This document shows positions 1 to 8,537 of a stretch of DNA of 16,436 nucleotides, one piece after another. The stretch covers positions 1-16,436 of the forward strand of contig CAZKKN010000036.1 in the NCBI GenBank assembly GCA_964553375.1. Direction: 5' to 3'. The position numbers and the translations under genes were made by a program. Source of the stretch: UBA9715 sp964553375. GTDB taxonomy: Bacteria > Actinomycetota > Coriobacteriia > Coriobacteriales > Eggerthellaceae. The notes beneath the pieces are model-generated. The model did no database searches. It was not told the DNA's origin and saw only the letters and a list, made by a program, of their open reading frames with translations. Each line of letters opens with the position of its first letter. Position 1 is the first letter of the stretch.

Positions 1-714
1 TGCATCCCCTGCGGCGCCACCTCCGTGGAGAAGCGCGCCGTGTTCGAGGCCTCCATCCAGGCCGGTGCCCGTCAGGCATATCTGATCGAGGAGCCTATGG
101 CAGCAGCCATGGGTGCCGACCTGCCCGTCACCGAGCCCACCGGCTCCATGGTGGTGGACATCGGCGGCGGCACCACCGAAGTCGCCGTCATCTCCCTGGG
201 CGGCATCGTGACCTCTTCGAGCTTGCGTTTGGCCGGCAACAAGATGGATGAGGCCATCCTCATGCATCTGCGCGACTTGCTGGGGATCAAGATCGGCGAG
301 CGCACCGCTGAGGTCATCAAGATAAAGATCGGTTCCATCCTGCCCTTCGAAGATGGTCATGAGCGCGATATGATCATCTCCGGCCAGGACATGGTGACCG
401 AGCAGCCCAAAGAAGTGACCATCCAGTCCGAGGATGTCCGTGCAGCGCTGGAACAGCCCTTGGAGGACATGGTGCTCTCCATCAAGGAGACGTTCAAGAA
501 GACCAACCCCGACTTGGCGAGTGACATCATTCAAAACGGCATCCTGCTCACCGGTGGCGGCGGCTTGCTCTCGGGCCTGGACCGGTATCTCACCGAGATG
601 CTGGAGATTCCCGTTTGGGTGAGCGAAACCGCCCTGACCAACGTGGTGAACGGGTGCTTGAAGGTGCTCGAAACGCCCACGGCGCTGCGCCAGACCCTTA
701 TGAGGTCGAAGTAG
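1..714 (+). CDS. mreB: Rod shape-determining protein MreB, C-terminal part (5' end outside window)
   Basis: Bacterial actin homologue that polymerises under the membrane and positions the cell-wall elongation machinery. The visible 237 residues run from the end of subdomain IB to the C-terminus. The actin-fold signatures are the phosphate-2 loop DIGGGTTE (bases 157-180), the EEPMAAAMGA segment before it, and the adenosine loop LLTGGGG (near 544-564). Family MreBs are about 340 aa, so roughly the first 100 residues lie upstream. Two places differ from the usual sequence: the beginning reads CGATSVEKR where most have SGITEVEKR, and the C-terminus has SETALTNVVNGC where most have a DPLxCVAxGTG-like stretch. 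It may therefore be a divergent paralogue (Mbl-like). It is the first visible gene of the elongasome operon, 22 bp ahead of mreC. Confidence 0.95.
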   Translation, partial: CIPCGATSVEKRAVFEASIQAGARQAYLIEEPMAAAMGADLPVTEPTGSMVVDIGGGTTEVAVISLGGIVTSSSLRLAGNKMDEAILMHLRDLLGIKIGERTAEVIKIKIGSILPFEDGHERDMIISGQDMVTEQPKEVTIQSEDVRAALEQPLEDMVLSIKETFKKTNPDLASDIIQNGILLTGGGGLLSGLDRYLTEMLEIPVWVSETALTNVVNGCLKVLETPTALRQTLMRSK

Positions 715-736
715 GAGAACCGTACGAGGTAGCTAG

Positions 737-1684
737 ATGCCCCTTAATCTGCAACAGGGAGGAGCGCGTCCCACTCGGCGCGTTCTGTTCGTGGCTTTGC
801 TGGTCGTCTCCCTTGTCCTGTGCGTGCTTTACGGGCGCGAGGGTGAAGACGGGCCGCTCCATGCTGTGCAGGATTCCATCATAGGCGTGACCGGGTCCGC
901 TCGAGGTTCCCTGGCTGGGCTGGGAGCTTCCATCGATTCGGTGGGTGAGGCTGGCGAGAACCTTACGGCCGATGCCAACACCATGACCGCATTGCGCGAG
1001 CAAAACGAGCAGCTGCGCCAGATGCTCTCCAATGCCGACGAATACCGTCAGGAAGCCGAGCGTTTGCGTGAGCTCCTGGACATGAAGCGCGTAAGCGGCG
1101 TGACCGGCCCCACCGCACGCATCATCGGCCGCTCCACCAACGCTTGGGACCAGTCCATCACCATTGACCTGGGGTCAGCCGACGGGGTGCAATCGGGCAT
1201 GACCATCATGGGTGCCACCGGCGTGATCGGCCAGGTCTCCCGCACCAGCGAGCATACCTCCACCGTGCGCCTGCTCACCGACCCCGATTCCGGGGCTGCG
1301 GTGATGATTCAGTCGTCGCGGGAGAACGGCATCGTGCGCGGCTCCATGAGCGGTGTGCTCTTCTTGGAGGACCTGCCCGATGACGTGATTCCCGAGGTGG
1401 GGGATGTGGTGGTCACCTCCGGTTTGGGTGGGAGCTACGAGCGCGGGCTCATTGTGGGCGCCATCGTGAGCGTTAACAAGACGCCGAGCAACCCCACCGG
1501 CACCATCGTGGTGAACCCCAACGACCGCGCCTCGGTGCTCGAAGAGGTGATCGTGGTGTTCTCGGCCCCCGATATCGCTGCCGCCGAGGCCGCAGCGGAG
1601 GAGAAGGCGGCTGCCGAGGCCGCAGAGGCCGAAGCTCAGAAAGCCCAAGAGGAGCTGAATGCTCAGATGTATGGCAATGGTTAG
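737..1684 (+). CDS. mreC: Rod shape-determining protein MreC
   Basis: Bitopic scaffold of the elongasome that links MreB and MreD to PBP2 on the outer face of the membrane. The 315 residues show a basic N-terminus (RPTRR), one membrane helix at about 16-33, and a coiled coil at about 80-116 rich in E, Q, L and R (ALREQNEQLRQML). A beta-rich MreC domain follows to about residue 275, with typical phrases such as GATGVIGQV and VVTSGLGG. A purely Ala/Glu-rich tail of about 40 residues (DIAAAEAAAEEKAAAEAAEA) extends past the usual domain end and could form a second coiled coil. The ATG is chosen because GAGG sits 7 bases upstream and the N-terminus then leads directly into the membrane helix. It lies 22 bp after mreB and 15 bp before mreD, so it is co-transcribed with both. 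Confidence 0.95.
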   Translation: MPLNLQQGGARPTRRVLFVALLVVSLVLCVLYGREGEDGPLHAVQDSIIGVTGSARGSLAGLGASIDSVGEAGENLTADANTMTALREQNEQLRQMLSNADEYRQEAERLRELLDMKRVSGVTGPTARIIGRSTNAWDQSITIDLGSADGVQSGMTIMGATGVIGQVSRTSEHTSTVRLLTDPDSGAAVMIQSSRENGIVRGSMSGVLFLEDLPDDVIPEVGDVVVTSGLGGSYERGLIVGAIVSVNKTPSNPTGTIVVNPNDRASVLEEVIVVFSAPDIAAAEAAAEEKAAAEAAEAEAQKAQEELNAQMYGNG

Positions 1685-1699
1685 GAGAGGAGGGACGTC

Positions 1700-2221
1700 A
1701 TGCTTTGGTTTCAGAAAGCCACGCTTATCATAGGATCCATTGTAGCCGTGCTGCTGCAGATATTCTTAGCACCGCATATCGCCATCGGTTATGGCATCCC
1801 GAATTTTCCCGTGGTGCTCTGCATCGTGGTGGCCATCATGAATCCCCGCTACTATAACTGCCTGCTGCCCTTCGCCATGGGACTGGCCTTCGATGTGGTT
1901 TCCGGCGGCCCTTTGGGTGCCATGGCCTTCTCGCTTACGGCATTTTCCGAGGCCGCCGCTTGGTTCTATGAGCGCATGAACAATGACACCCTGTTCATAG
2001 CCATCATCAACTTGGCCTTGGGGCTTCTGCTCATCGAGGTCTGTTATGGGGTTTTTCTCTTGTTATTCGGTTACGGATCGAACCCGATTGAGGCCTTCGC
2101 CTTCCGCGTGTTGCCCTGTTTCCTGTACGATCTGGTCCTAGCGGTGATCCTGTACCTGATCATCAACCGATTCTTCAAAGAAGATGTGACCTCGCAGCCT
2201 ATGATCAAACACCTTTCCTAG
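1700..2221 (+). CDS. mreD: Rod shape-determining protein MreD
   Basis: Small polytopic membrane protein of the elongasome that partners MreC. The 173 residues are almost entirely hydrophobic, with about five to six membrane segments. The first is near residues 7-25. The family signature region GLAFDVVSGGPLGAMAF is in the middle (about 62-78), matching the G-x3-D-x-x-S-G-x-P-L-G pattern of MreD. The C-terminus ends in a short charged tail. A strong GGAGGG ribosome-binding site lies just upstream of the ATG. The stop codon overlaps the ribosome-binding site of mrdA, which starts 8 bp later, so translation is probably coupled. Length and position between mreC and PBP2 agree with the family. Confidence 0.92.
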   Translation: MLWFQKATLIIGSIVAVLLQIFLAPHIAIGYGIPNFPVVLCIVVAIMNPRYYNCLLPFAMGLAFDVVSGGPLGAMAFSLTAFSEAAAWFYERMNNDTLFIAIINLALGLLLIEVCYGVFLLLFGYGSNPIEAFAFRVLPCFLYDLVLAVILYLIINRFFKEDVTSQPMIKHLS

Positions 2222-2229
2222 GAGCTTCT

Positions 2230-4401
2230 ATGCTCGTAGCAGTCATTGTGGGAATCCTGACGCTCATCGTTGCCGCTGTGGCGGTGACGGTGTTCTTCAT
2301 GATGCGCAACAAGCGCCATGGCACCCAGGTCCCCCATTCCCGGGGCGGCGCCGATCCGGTGCGTGCGGTGAGCAACGTGGGCTTCGACGGTGCTTTGGGC
2401 GCTGCTCGCGGCGCCCATGGTTCCCCGGTGCTCGCCAAATCCCCCCAAAGCACCACAGGACGCGCCTCCGAGCCCATCCGCTCGCGGTTTTTGGCCCTGG
2501 GCGTAGCGGCGGCCGCCATCTTCGGCTCCTTGGGGGCGAAGATCTGGAGCATGCAGGTCCTTTCGGCGGATAAGTACCGCGAAGAGGCTGCTCAGAACAA
2601 GTACACCACGGTGGCCACCCCGGCCCCCCGTGGCCAGATCTATGACAAGAACGGCCTTCTTCTGGTGAAGAACCGCTCGGTCATCACCGTTTTGGCCGAT
2701 GCTTCGGTAGCGCAGGATCACGACGTGGTCCAGCGGCTCTCCACGGTGCTCGGCATCCCCTATAACATCGTGGCCATGCGCATCAAAGACGAGAGCTCCG
2801 GCGCACAAAGCCAGCGTGTCGTCTCCTCCGATGCCACTCAGCGCGATGCGGCGTTCATCGCCGAGCACTCCGATGCCTTCGAGGGGGTGTCGGTGCAGAT
2901 GCGCACGGAGCGCGAATACCCTTATGCCGCGCTTGCCGCCCACGTGCTGGGCTATACCGGCCCGGTTTCGGAATCCGAGCTTGAGGATGTGCCCGAAAGC
3001 CGCAACATAGAGTTGGGTGATACTGTGGGCAAAAGCGGGATAGAGGCCTACTACGACAACATCCTTTCCGGTGAGCATGGCCGTCGCCGCGTGGTGGTGG
3101 ATTCTCAAGGTCAGGTGGTGGAGGTGGAGAGCGAAACGGCTGCCACCCGGGGAAATGATGTCTACCTGACGCTGGATGCCGGTGTGCAATACCAAGCGGA
3201 GCAGGCTTTAGCCCAGCTCATCGCCCCCGATGGGGTGATCGGCCACGGCACCGGGGCAGCTGGGGCCGTGGTGGCCATGGATGTCACCGACGGTAGCATC
3301 ATCGCTATGGCGAGCTATCCCACCTTCGACCCCACCAAGTTCACCGGCGGTATCGCCCAGGACGTTTGGGATCTTTATTCCACAGAGGAGTCCTACCACC
3401 CGCTTTTGAACCGCGCCATTTCAGGCACTTATCCGGCGGCTTCCACCTACAAGGCATTCACCAGCTTGGCAGGGTTGCGCTATGGCTTCGCCGATGACGA
3501 ACGGGAATGGGAGTGCGAAGGCTCTTGGGATGGCTTCAAATCCGGCGATTGGCAGAAGTGCTGGAACACCTATGGACACGGGCCCATCAACATCCACGAT
3601 GGTATCGTTGTTTCCTGCGACATCGTGTTCTACGAGATAGCGAAGGATTTCTTCTATGCGGGCCGGACCCAAGGCGGAACCATCAGCGACACCGCACTGC
3701 AGGAGGAGATAGCCCGCTTCGGCTTCGGCAAGCCCACAGGTATTGACCTTTCGGGCGAGGAAGCCGGGCGCATCCCCACGGCCGAGTGGAAAAGCCAGCA
3801 CTGGAGCGACGTCCCCACCGAAGGCGCCTGGCACGGCGGCGATTTGACCAATCTGGTCATCGGCCAGGGCGACGTGCTCATCACCCCGCTGCAAAACGCT
3901 GTGGGCTACGGGGCTGTGGCCACGGGCAATCTTTTGCGGCCCCATCTGCTTAAAGAGGTGCGCAACGCCTCTGACCAGCCGGCGGTGGTCTTCGAGGCCG
4001 AAGTGGTTTCCCAGCCGGATGTGGAGGAGAAGAACTATAAAATCGTGCGCGATGCCTTAAAGGAGGTGTCGCTTTTCGATACGGTGATAGCCGATACGCT
4101 CTCGGGTTGGAATGTGGACGTGAAGGACATCGCCTCCAAGACCGGTACCGGTGAGGTTGCAGGCAAAGGCGATATGGCGTGGTACGTGTGCTATTATCCC
4201 AGCGACAATCCCAAATACGTGGTGTCGGCCTGCGTGGAGCAGGGCGGTGCCGGTGCCAAGGTGGCCGGTCCTTTGGGGGCGGAAGTGCTGGGGGCATGCG
4301 TTGCCGCGGAGCGGGGAACGCTGCCTGAGGTGAAGCCTTTGGCCGGGTCCACGGGGAAATCCGTGGAGCTGAACATAGGCAATATGGGGAGAACGGACTA
4401 G
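2230..4401 (+). CDS. mrdA: Penicillin-binding protein 2, elongasome transpeptidase
   Basis: Class B PBP that cross-links peptidoglycan during cell elongation, paired with RodA. The 723 residues contain the PBP dimerisation domain (about 125-310, starting with the PRGQIYDKNG motif) and the transpeptidase domain (about 335-690). The catalytic motifs are S405-T-Y-K408 with the acylated serine, S462-C-D464, and K637-T-G639. An unusual point is the N-terminus: there are two hydrophobic segments, one at residues 1-24 followed by MRNKR and one at about 87-105, with a basic 60-residue loop between them. PBP2 normally has a single membrane anchor. The ATG has AGGAG 5 bases upstream, so the long form is probably real. 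The gene starts 8 bp after mreD and ends 9 bp before rodA. Confidence 0.95.
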   Translation: MLVAVIVGILTLIVAAVAVTVFFMMRNKRHGTQVPHSRGGADPVRAVSNVGFDGALGAARGAHGSPVLAKSPQSTTGRASEPIRSRFLALGVAAAAIFGSLGAKIWSMQVLSADKYREEAAQNKYTTVATPAPRGQIYDKNGLLLVKNRSVITVLADASVAQDHDVVQRLSTVLGIPYNIVAMRIKDESSGAQSQRVVSSDATQRDAAFIAEHSDAFEGVSVQMRTEREYPYAALAAHVLGYTGPVSESELEDVPESRNIELGDTVGKSGIEAYYDNILSGEHGRRRVVVDSQGQVVEVESETAATRGNDVYLTLDAGVQYQAEQALAQLIAPDGVIGHGTGAAGAVVAMDVTDGSIIAMASYPTFDPTKFTGGIAQDVWDLYSTEESYHPLLNRAISGTYPAASTYKAFTSLAGLRYGFADDEREWECEGSWDGFKSGDWQKCWNTYGHGPINIHDGIVVSCDIVFYEIAKDFFYAGRTQGGTISDTALQEEIARFGFGKPTGIDLSGEEAGRIPTAEWKSQHWSDVPTEGAWHGGDLTNLVIGQGDVLITPLQNAVGYGAVATGNLLRPHLLKEVRNASDQPAVVFEAEVVSQPDVEEKNYKIVRDALKEVSLFDTVIADTLSGWNVDVKDIASKTGTGEVAGKGDMAWYVCYYPSDNPKYVVSACVEQGGAGAKVAGPLGAEVLGACVAAERGTLPEVKPLAGSTGKSVELNIGNMGRTD

Positions 4402-4410
4402 GGGGGAGCC

Positions 4411-5625
4411 GTGGCGGATTTCACAAGCACATCGCCAACACCTGGCGCTCCGCGCCATGGCCGGGCTCTCAAGGGGTTCCGCTTTCCCGACGTGAACGTG
4501 CCCTTGGTCATCGTCATCGCGCTTCTCGTCTGCTATGGGCTGGCGGTGGTTTATTCGGCGGTCAGCGCCGATCCCGATTACAGCTTTAACCGCCAGGTGG
4601 CCGGTGTGGCCGTAGGCGTTGTGGCCATGCTTGCCATTTGGGCGTTCGACTACCGCAAGCTGGCCGACTGCACCCTGCTCTTCCTCATTGTGAATGTGGT
4701 GCTCATCCTATCCCCCCATCTGCCGATCATCGGCGTGACCACCATGGGGGCCACCTCGTGGATAGATATCGGCATGCAGATCCAGCCTGGCGAGTTCGCC
4801 AAGATCACCGTGATCCTGCTTGATGCTTCCATCATGGCCCGCTATGGCGGGCGGCTGAACGATCCCGTGGAATATCTCAAGGCCGTTGGGCTTATGCTCA
4901 TCCCGTTCATCTGCATCATGACCCAACCGGATTTGGGCACGGGCTTGGTGTATCTGTTCATCGGTGCGGTGGCGCTGGTGGTGGGAGGCGCACGGCCGAA
5001 ATACCTCGTGATCACCTTGATCGCTTGCATCGTGCTCGTTTGCGCGCTTTTCGGCATCGACGAGATGCTCAAGGGCTCCACGGGGGAATACAAGCTACTC
5101 AAGCAATACCAGCGCGACCGGCTTTTCGTTTTCTTGAATCAGGATTCGGCGAACCCTACCGATGTGGGCTATAACCTGCAGCAGGCTATGATCGCCATAG
5201 GTTCGGGCGGCCTGTTCGGCCAAGGTTACATGCAAGGGTCCCAACATGCGTTGGGCATCCTGCCCGAGGCTCCCACGGACTTCATCTTCTGCGTCCTTGC
5301 CGAGGAGCTGGGATTCATGGGGGTCCTGGCGCTTTTGGTGCTTTATATGTTGCTGGTTATAATAGCCTTCAGGATCGCCTATAGCTCCAGTGACATGTTC
5401 GGCGTGCTCATCGTGATGTGCATTGCGGGGATGTGGTTGTTCCAGATTCTAGAGAATATAGGTATGACCTGCGGTCTTATGCCCATTACCGGCATACCGC
5501 TGCCGTTTATGAGCTACGGATCGTCGTTCATGATGGTGAACTTCATGCTGCTGGGCCTGATCGGTTCTGTGTGGGCCCACAGAAGAGACAATGTAGGAAG
5601 GGCCGGCTATGCAGCTTCCCATTGA
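4411..5625 (+). CDS. rodA: SEDS-family peptidoglycan glycosyltransferase RodA
   Basis: Membrane glycosyltransferase that polymerises lipid II into glycan strands for PBP2. The 404 residues begin with about 28 polar cytoplasmic residues and then about ten membrane helices. Family marks seen are W117 in TSWIDIG, the QPDLGTGLVYL motif, PEAPTDFIFCVLAEELGFMG with D290 at the position of the catalytic aspartate of SEDS proteins, and PITGIPLPFMSYGSS near the C-terminus. The otherwise well-conserved QPSE(F/L)AK motif reads QPGEFAK here. The start is a GTG preceded by a G-rich ribosome-binding site (GGGGGGAG). FtsW is the alternative family member, but the direct mrdA neighbour makes RodA far more likely. 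Its last 17 bases overlap the following gene. Confidence 0.94.
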   Translation: MADFTSTSPTPGAPRHGRALKGFRFPDVNVPLVIVIALLVCYGLAVVYSAVSADPDYSFNRQVAGVAVGVVAMLAIWAFDYRKLADCTLLFLIVNVVLILSPHLPIIGVTTMGATSWIDIGMQIQPGEFAKITVILLDASIMARYGGRLNDPVEYLKAVGLMLIPFICIMTQPDLGTGLVYLFIGAVALVVGGARPKYLVITLIACIVLVCALFGIDEMLKGSTGEYKLLKQYQRDRLFVFLNQDSANPTDVGYNLQQAMIAIGSGGLFGQGYMQGSQHALGILPEAPTDFIFCVLAEELGFMGVLALLVLYMLLVIIAFRIAYSSSDMFGVLIVMCIAGMWLFQILENIGMTCGLMPITGIPLPFMSYGSSFMMVNFMLLGLIGSVWAHRRDNVGRAGYAASH

Positions 5626-6649
5626 TATCAAGGCGCTTTTAGACGAAACGACCGACATCAAGGCGGCTCGGGAGACCGAGATAGCCGTGAGCGTCTACAT
5701 CGACGAAACGGCCTCCCCTGATTTGGCGGCCCATGTGCGTAACGCTTTCGCCAGCACATTGCCCTCGGTGCGCATGACCCTTTCCTATGTGCCGGCGGGC
5801 TTCATCCCCCAACCTACCGATGACATTGCGGTCATCGTGGCGGGCACTTCTCCGCAGATAGCTCGCTATGCGGCCGACCTGCGCGATGTAGGGGTGCCGG
5901 TCATGGTGGTCTGCGATGACCCGACCGCCGTGGAGGCCATTGCGGCCAAGGAGGGTTCGAGCATTCCCGCTGGAGACCTCATCTTCCCTGATGAAACCCC
6001 GGTTTCCAATGATGGGGAGGATGCAGCGGCAAGCGATGGGGCAAAGGAAGGCGCCGTGCCTATCATGTCTCAAGCAACGCTTCCCCTAACGGAGGCGCGT
6101 GCCCGCAACCTCGATAAGCGCATGGGGCGCTGGATCGTGAGCGTTTGCCGCGAGAAGCGCCTGGCCTATGCCATCGCCTTCCCCTTTGTGCGCCGCCCGC
6201 TTGCTAACGATGCGGTGCAGGCCACGGCTGTGCAAAACGCCGCGGTGGGCCTCGTGCCCATCATCCCCGGGGCCGATTTGCCCATCATGACGCTCAACCA
6301 GGCCAAGATGGTGCTTCAGATATCTGCAGCCTACGGCCAGGATATGGGCAAGGAGCGCATCAAGGAGCTGGCGGCGGTGGTTTTAGGCGCCTATTTCTCC
6401 CGAGGCGTGGCCCGGCGTTTGGCGGCGGCTGTGCCCGTATTGGGGTTCTTGTTCCGCACCGGGGTGGCCTACGGCTCCACTGCCGCCATGGGTTATGCGG
6501 TCATCGAGTATTTCGAAGGCGGTCAGAACGCCACCGGCGTTGCCAACGTGCTCGAGAAGGCCACGGCGGCCGGCTCCAAGGCTTTGGGTGCCTTGCGCGG
6601 TGTGGCTCAGAGGCTTCCCCTGCCCTCCGGTAGCGAGGCAAAGCGCTGA
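5609..6649 (+). CDS. DUF697-domain protein of unknown function
   Basis: No function is known to me. The 346 residues split into three parts. Residues 1-125 are alpha/beta-like, with runs such as IAVIVAGTS and VPVMVVCDD that look like a degenerate Rossmann-type fold. Residues 126-165 are an acidic, Ser/Ala-rich linker. About 200-310 is a region resembling DUF697 (YcjF-like), recognised from NAAVGLVPIIPGADLPIMTLNQ and the following Gly/Ala-rich helices, which may touch the membrane. DUF697 is usually attached to GTPase domains, but no P-loop is visible here. The ATG lies inside the end of rodA, with GGAAGGG 6 bases upstream, so translation is coupled to rodA. The stop is 1 bp from the next start. 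This placement hints at a link to envelope growth, which is inference only. Confidence 0.8.
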   Translation: MQLPIDIKALLDETTDIKAARETEIAVSVYIDETASPDLAAHVRNAFASTLPSVRMTLSYVPAGFIPQPTDDIAVIVAGTSPQIARYAADLRDVGVPVMVVCDDPTAVEAIAAKEGSSIPAGDLIFPDETPVSNDGEDAAASDGAKEGAVPIMSQATLPLTEARARNLDKRMGRWIVSVCREKRLAYAIAFPFVRRPLANDAVQATAVQNAAVGLVPIIPGADLPIMTLNQAKMVLQISAAYGQDMGKERIKELAAVVLGAYFSRGVARRLAAAVPVLGFLFRTGVAYGSTAAMGYAVIEYFEGGQNATGVANVLEKATAAGSKALGALRGVAQRLPLPSGSEAKR

Positions 6650-6650
6650 G

Positions 6651-8537
6651 ATGACCGGGTTTGCAAGCATTTGGGATAAGGTCGCCCCGCTGGTGGCGGC
6701 ATCCGAGCGGCCGTCCCGCTACATCAACAGCGAATGGGGCTGCATTTACAAGCCTGAGGCCCGATTCCGCTTTTGCATGGTCTATCCGGATACTTACGAG
6801 TTGGGCCAGGCCAATCAGGCCCTGCGCATCCTGGTCAATGCGGTGAATGCCCAAGAGGGCATGGCAGCTGAGCGGGGGTTTCTCCCCGCGCCCGACATGT
6901 GCGATCGGTTGCGAGAGGCATCGCTTCCGCTTTTCTCCATCGAGAGTTGCGCCCCATTGGGGGCATTCGATGTGGTGGGCATCACGTTGCCCCACGAGCT
7001 GGCTGCCACCAATATCCTGGAGGCTCTGGATTTGAGCGGCATCCCGCTCCATGCGGCGGAGCGCGCCCAAGACGACCCCTTCGTGATAGGCGGCGGCCCC
7101 TGCGCTTACGACCCCGAGCCCTACGCCCTGTTCTTCGATGCCTTCAACATAGGCGAAGGGGAGGAGGTGCTACCCCAAGGGCTGGAGCTGATCCGGCGTA
7201 TGCGCCAGCAAGGGGCGGATCGCCTGGCCATATTGGAGGCGCTCAGTGCGCTTCCCGGTTGGTATGTGCCTCAGCTCTATGACGAGCTGGATGAGGCTCA
7301 GGCCCAAGCCCGCGGTTGTTGGCTGGTGCCACGCCCGGGAGCCGGAGCGTTGCCGGTGGAGAAGCAGATCTTTCGCGGATTCGCCCAAAGCCCCGGGTGG
7401 GAGCCGTGCATCGTTCCTTTTGCTGAGGTGGTTCACGACCGGTTGAACGTTGAGGTGCTTCGGGGCTGTGCCCGGGGATGCCGTTTCTGCCAGGCGGGCA
7501 TGATGTATCGCCCGGTGCGGGAGCGTTCGGCGGACAACATCGTGGACTCGGTGATGGAGGGCCTGGCGGCCACCGGCTATGACGAGGTGAGCCTTACCTC
7601 GCTTTCCTCTACCGATCACTCCCAGATAAGCGAGATCCTCCGTCGACTCAATGGGGAATTCCGCGATACCGGCACCCGCATCTCGCTGCCTTCCCAGCGT
7701 TTGGATGCCTTCGGTGTGGATATGGCCTGTTTGGTGGCGGGGCAGAAGAAGGGCGGCCTCACTTTCGCCCCCGAGGCGGGAACCCAACGCCTGCGCGATG
7801 TGATCAACAAGAACGTCTCGGAAGAAGACCTGTTCGGTGCCGTGGATGCGGCTTTCGCGGCCGGATGGCGCCGCTGCAAGCTCTATTTCATGATAGGTCT
7901 TCCCACCGAGACCGACGACGATATAAAGGGCATCGCAAGCCTGGTGCAGCGCACCTATGACCGGGCCTGCAAGGCGGTCCCCAAAGAGCAGAAGGGCTCC
8001 ATCCGCATCTCCGCCTCTGTGGCCCTTTTCGTGCCGAAGGCCCAAACCCCCTTCCAATGGGATGGCCAGATTCCCCCGGAAGAGGCGCGTCGTCGGGTGG
8101 ATTTGCTGCGACGCTCGGTGAAATACCGGGCGATCACCGTCAATTGGCATGACCCTAAGACGAGTTTCATCGAAGCCGTGATGAGCCGCGGTGGCCGACG
8201 TACGGCGGCTCTGGTTGAGGAGGCCTGGCTGCGGGGTGCGCGGTTCGATGCCTGGACCGAGTGCTTCAACGAGGATGCATGGCGCACTGCGGCCGATTCG
8301 CTTGGATTCGACATCGAGGCGGTGGCCCATCAAGACCACCCTTCCAGCTATGTCCTGCCCTGGGAGCACATCAGCTGCGGCGTTTCCCGGCAGTGGCTCG
8401 CCCAAGAGCGCGCTTTGGCTGAAGGCGAGCGCACCACCCCCGATTGCACGTTCGGGCCTTGTTCCCGCTGTGGGGTGTGCTTCGATTTGGAGGCGGCCAA
8501 CGAGCTTGCTTCCCCGCGGCAAGGGAAGGGGTGCTAG
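6651..8537 (+). CDS. Radical SAM protein, TIGR03960-like, unknown substrate
   Basis: Radical SAM enzyme of the group usually found with, or fused to, a DUF2344 protein. The product is 628 aa if it begins at this ATG, which directly follows the previous stop. The reading frame is open farther upstream, but that part overlaps the preceding gene and has no family similarity. Residues 1-250 form an alpha/beta domain of the B12-binding-like type without a DxHxxG motif. The [4Fe-4S] motif C273-x3-C277-x2-C280 lies in RGCARGCRFCQAG. Family phrases SLTSLSSTDHSQI and TFAPEAGTQRLRDVINKNV follow. The C-terminus has a second Cys cluster, CTFGPCSRCGVC, probably for another metal centre. The reaction is not known. 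The stop touches the next ATG. Confidence 0.9.
   Translation: MTGFASIWDKVAPLVAASERPSRYINSEWGCIYKPEARFRFCMVYPDTYELGQANQALRILVNAVNAQEGMAAERGFLPAPDMCDRLREASLPLFSIESCAPLGAFDVVGITLPHELAATNILEALDLSGIPLHAAERAQDDPFVIGGGPCAYDPEPYALFFDAFNIGEGEEVLPQGLELIRRMRQQGADRLAILEALSALPGWYVPQLYDELDEAQAQARGCWLVPRPGAGALPVEKQIFRGFAQSPGWEPCIVPFAEVVHDRLNVEVLRGCARGCRFCQAGMMYRPVRERSADNIVDSVMEGLAATGYDEVSLTSLSSTDHSQISEILRRLNGEFRDTGTRISLPSQRLDAFGVDMACLVAGQKKGGLTFAPEAGTQRLRDVINKNVSEEDLFGAVDAAFAAGWRRCKLYFMIGLPTETDDDIKGIASLVQRTYDRACKAVPKEQKGSIRISASVALFVPKAQTPFQWDGQIPPEEARRRVDLLRRSVKYRAITVNWHDPKTSFIEAVMSRGGRRTAALVEEAWLRGARFDAWTECFNEDAWRTAADSLGFDIEAVAHQDHPSSYVLPWEHISCGVSRQWLAQERALAEGERTTPDCTFGPCSRCGVCFDLEAANELASPRQGKGC

Noticed and set aside
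2218..3195. Minus-strand open frame of 325 codons opposite mrdA
   Set aside because: Composition (repeated His, Gly, Arg) is that of an antisense shadow of a GC-rich gene.
6495..6650. Upstream extension of the radical SAM frame to an ATG at 6495
   Set aside because: It overlaps the end of the DUF697 gene, and family proteins begin near MTGFASIWDKV at 6651.
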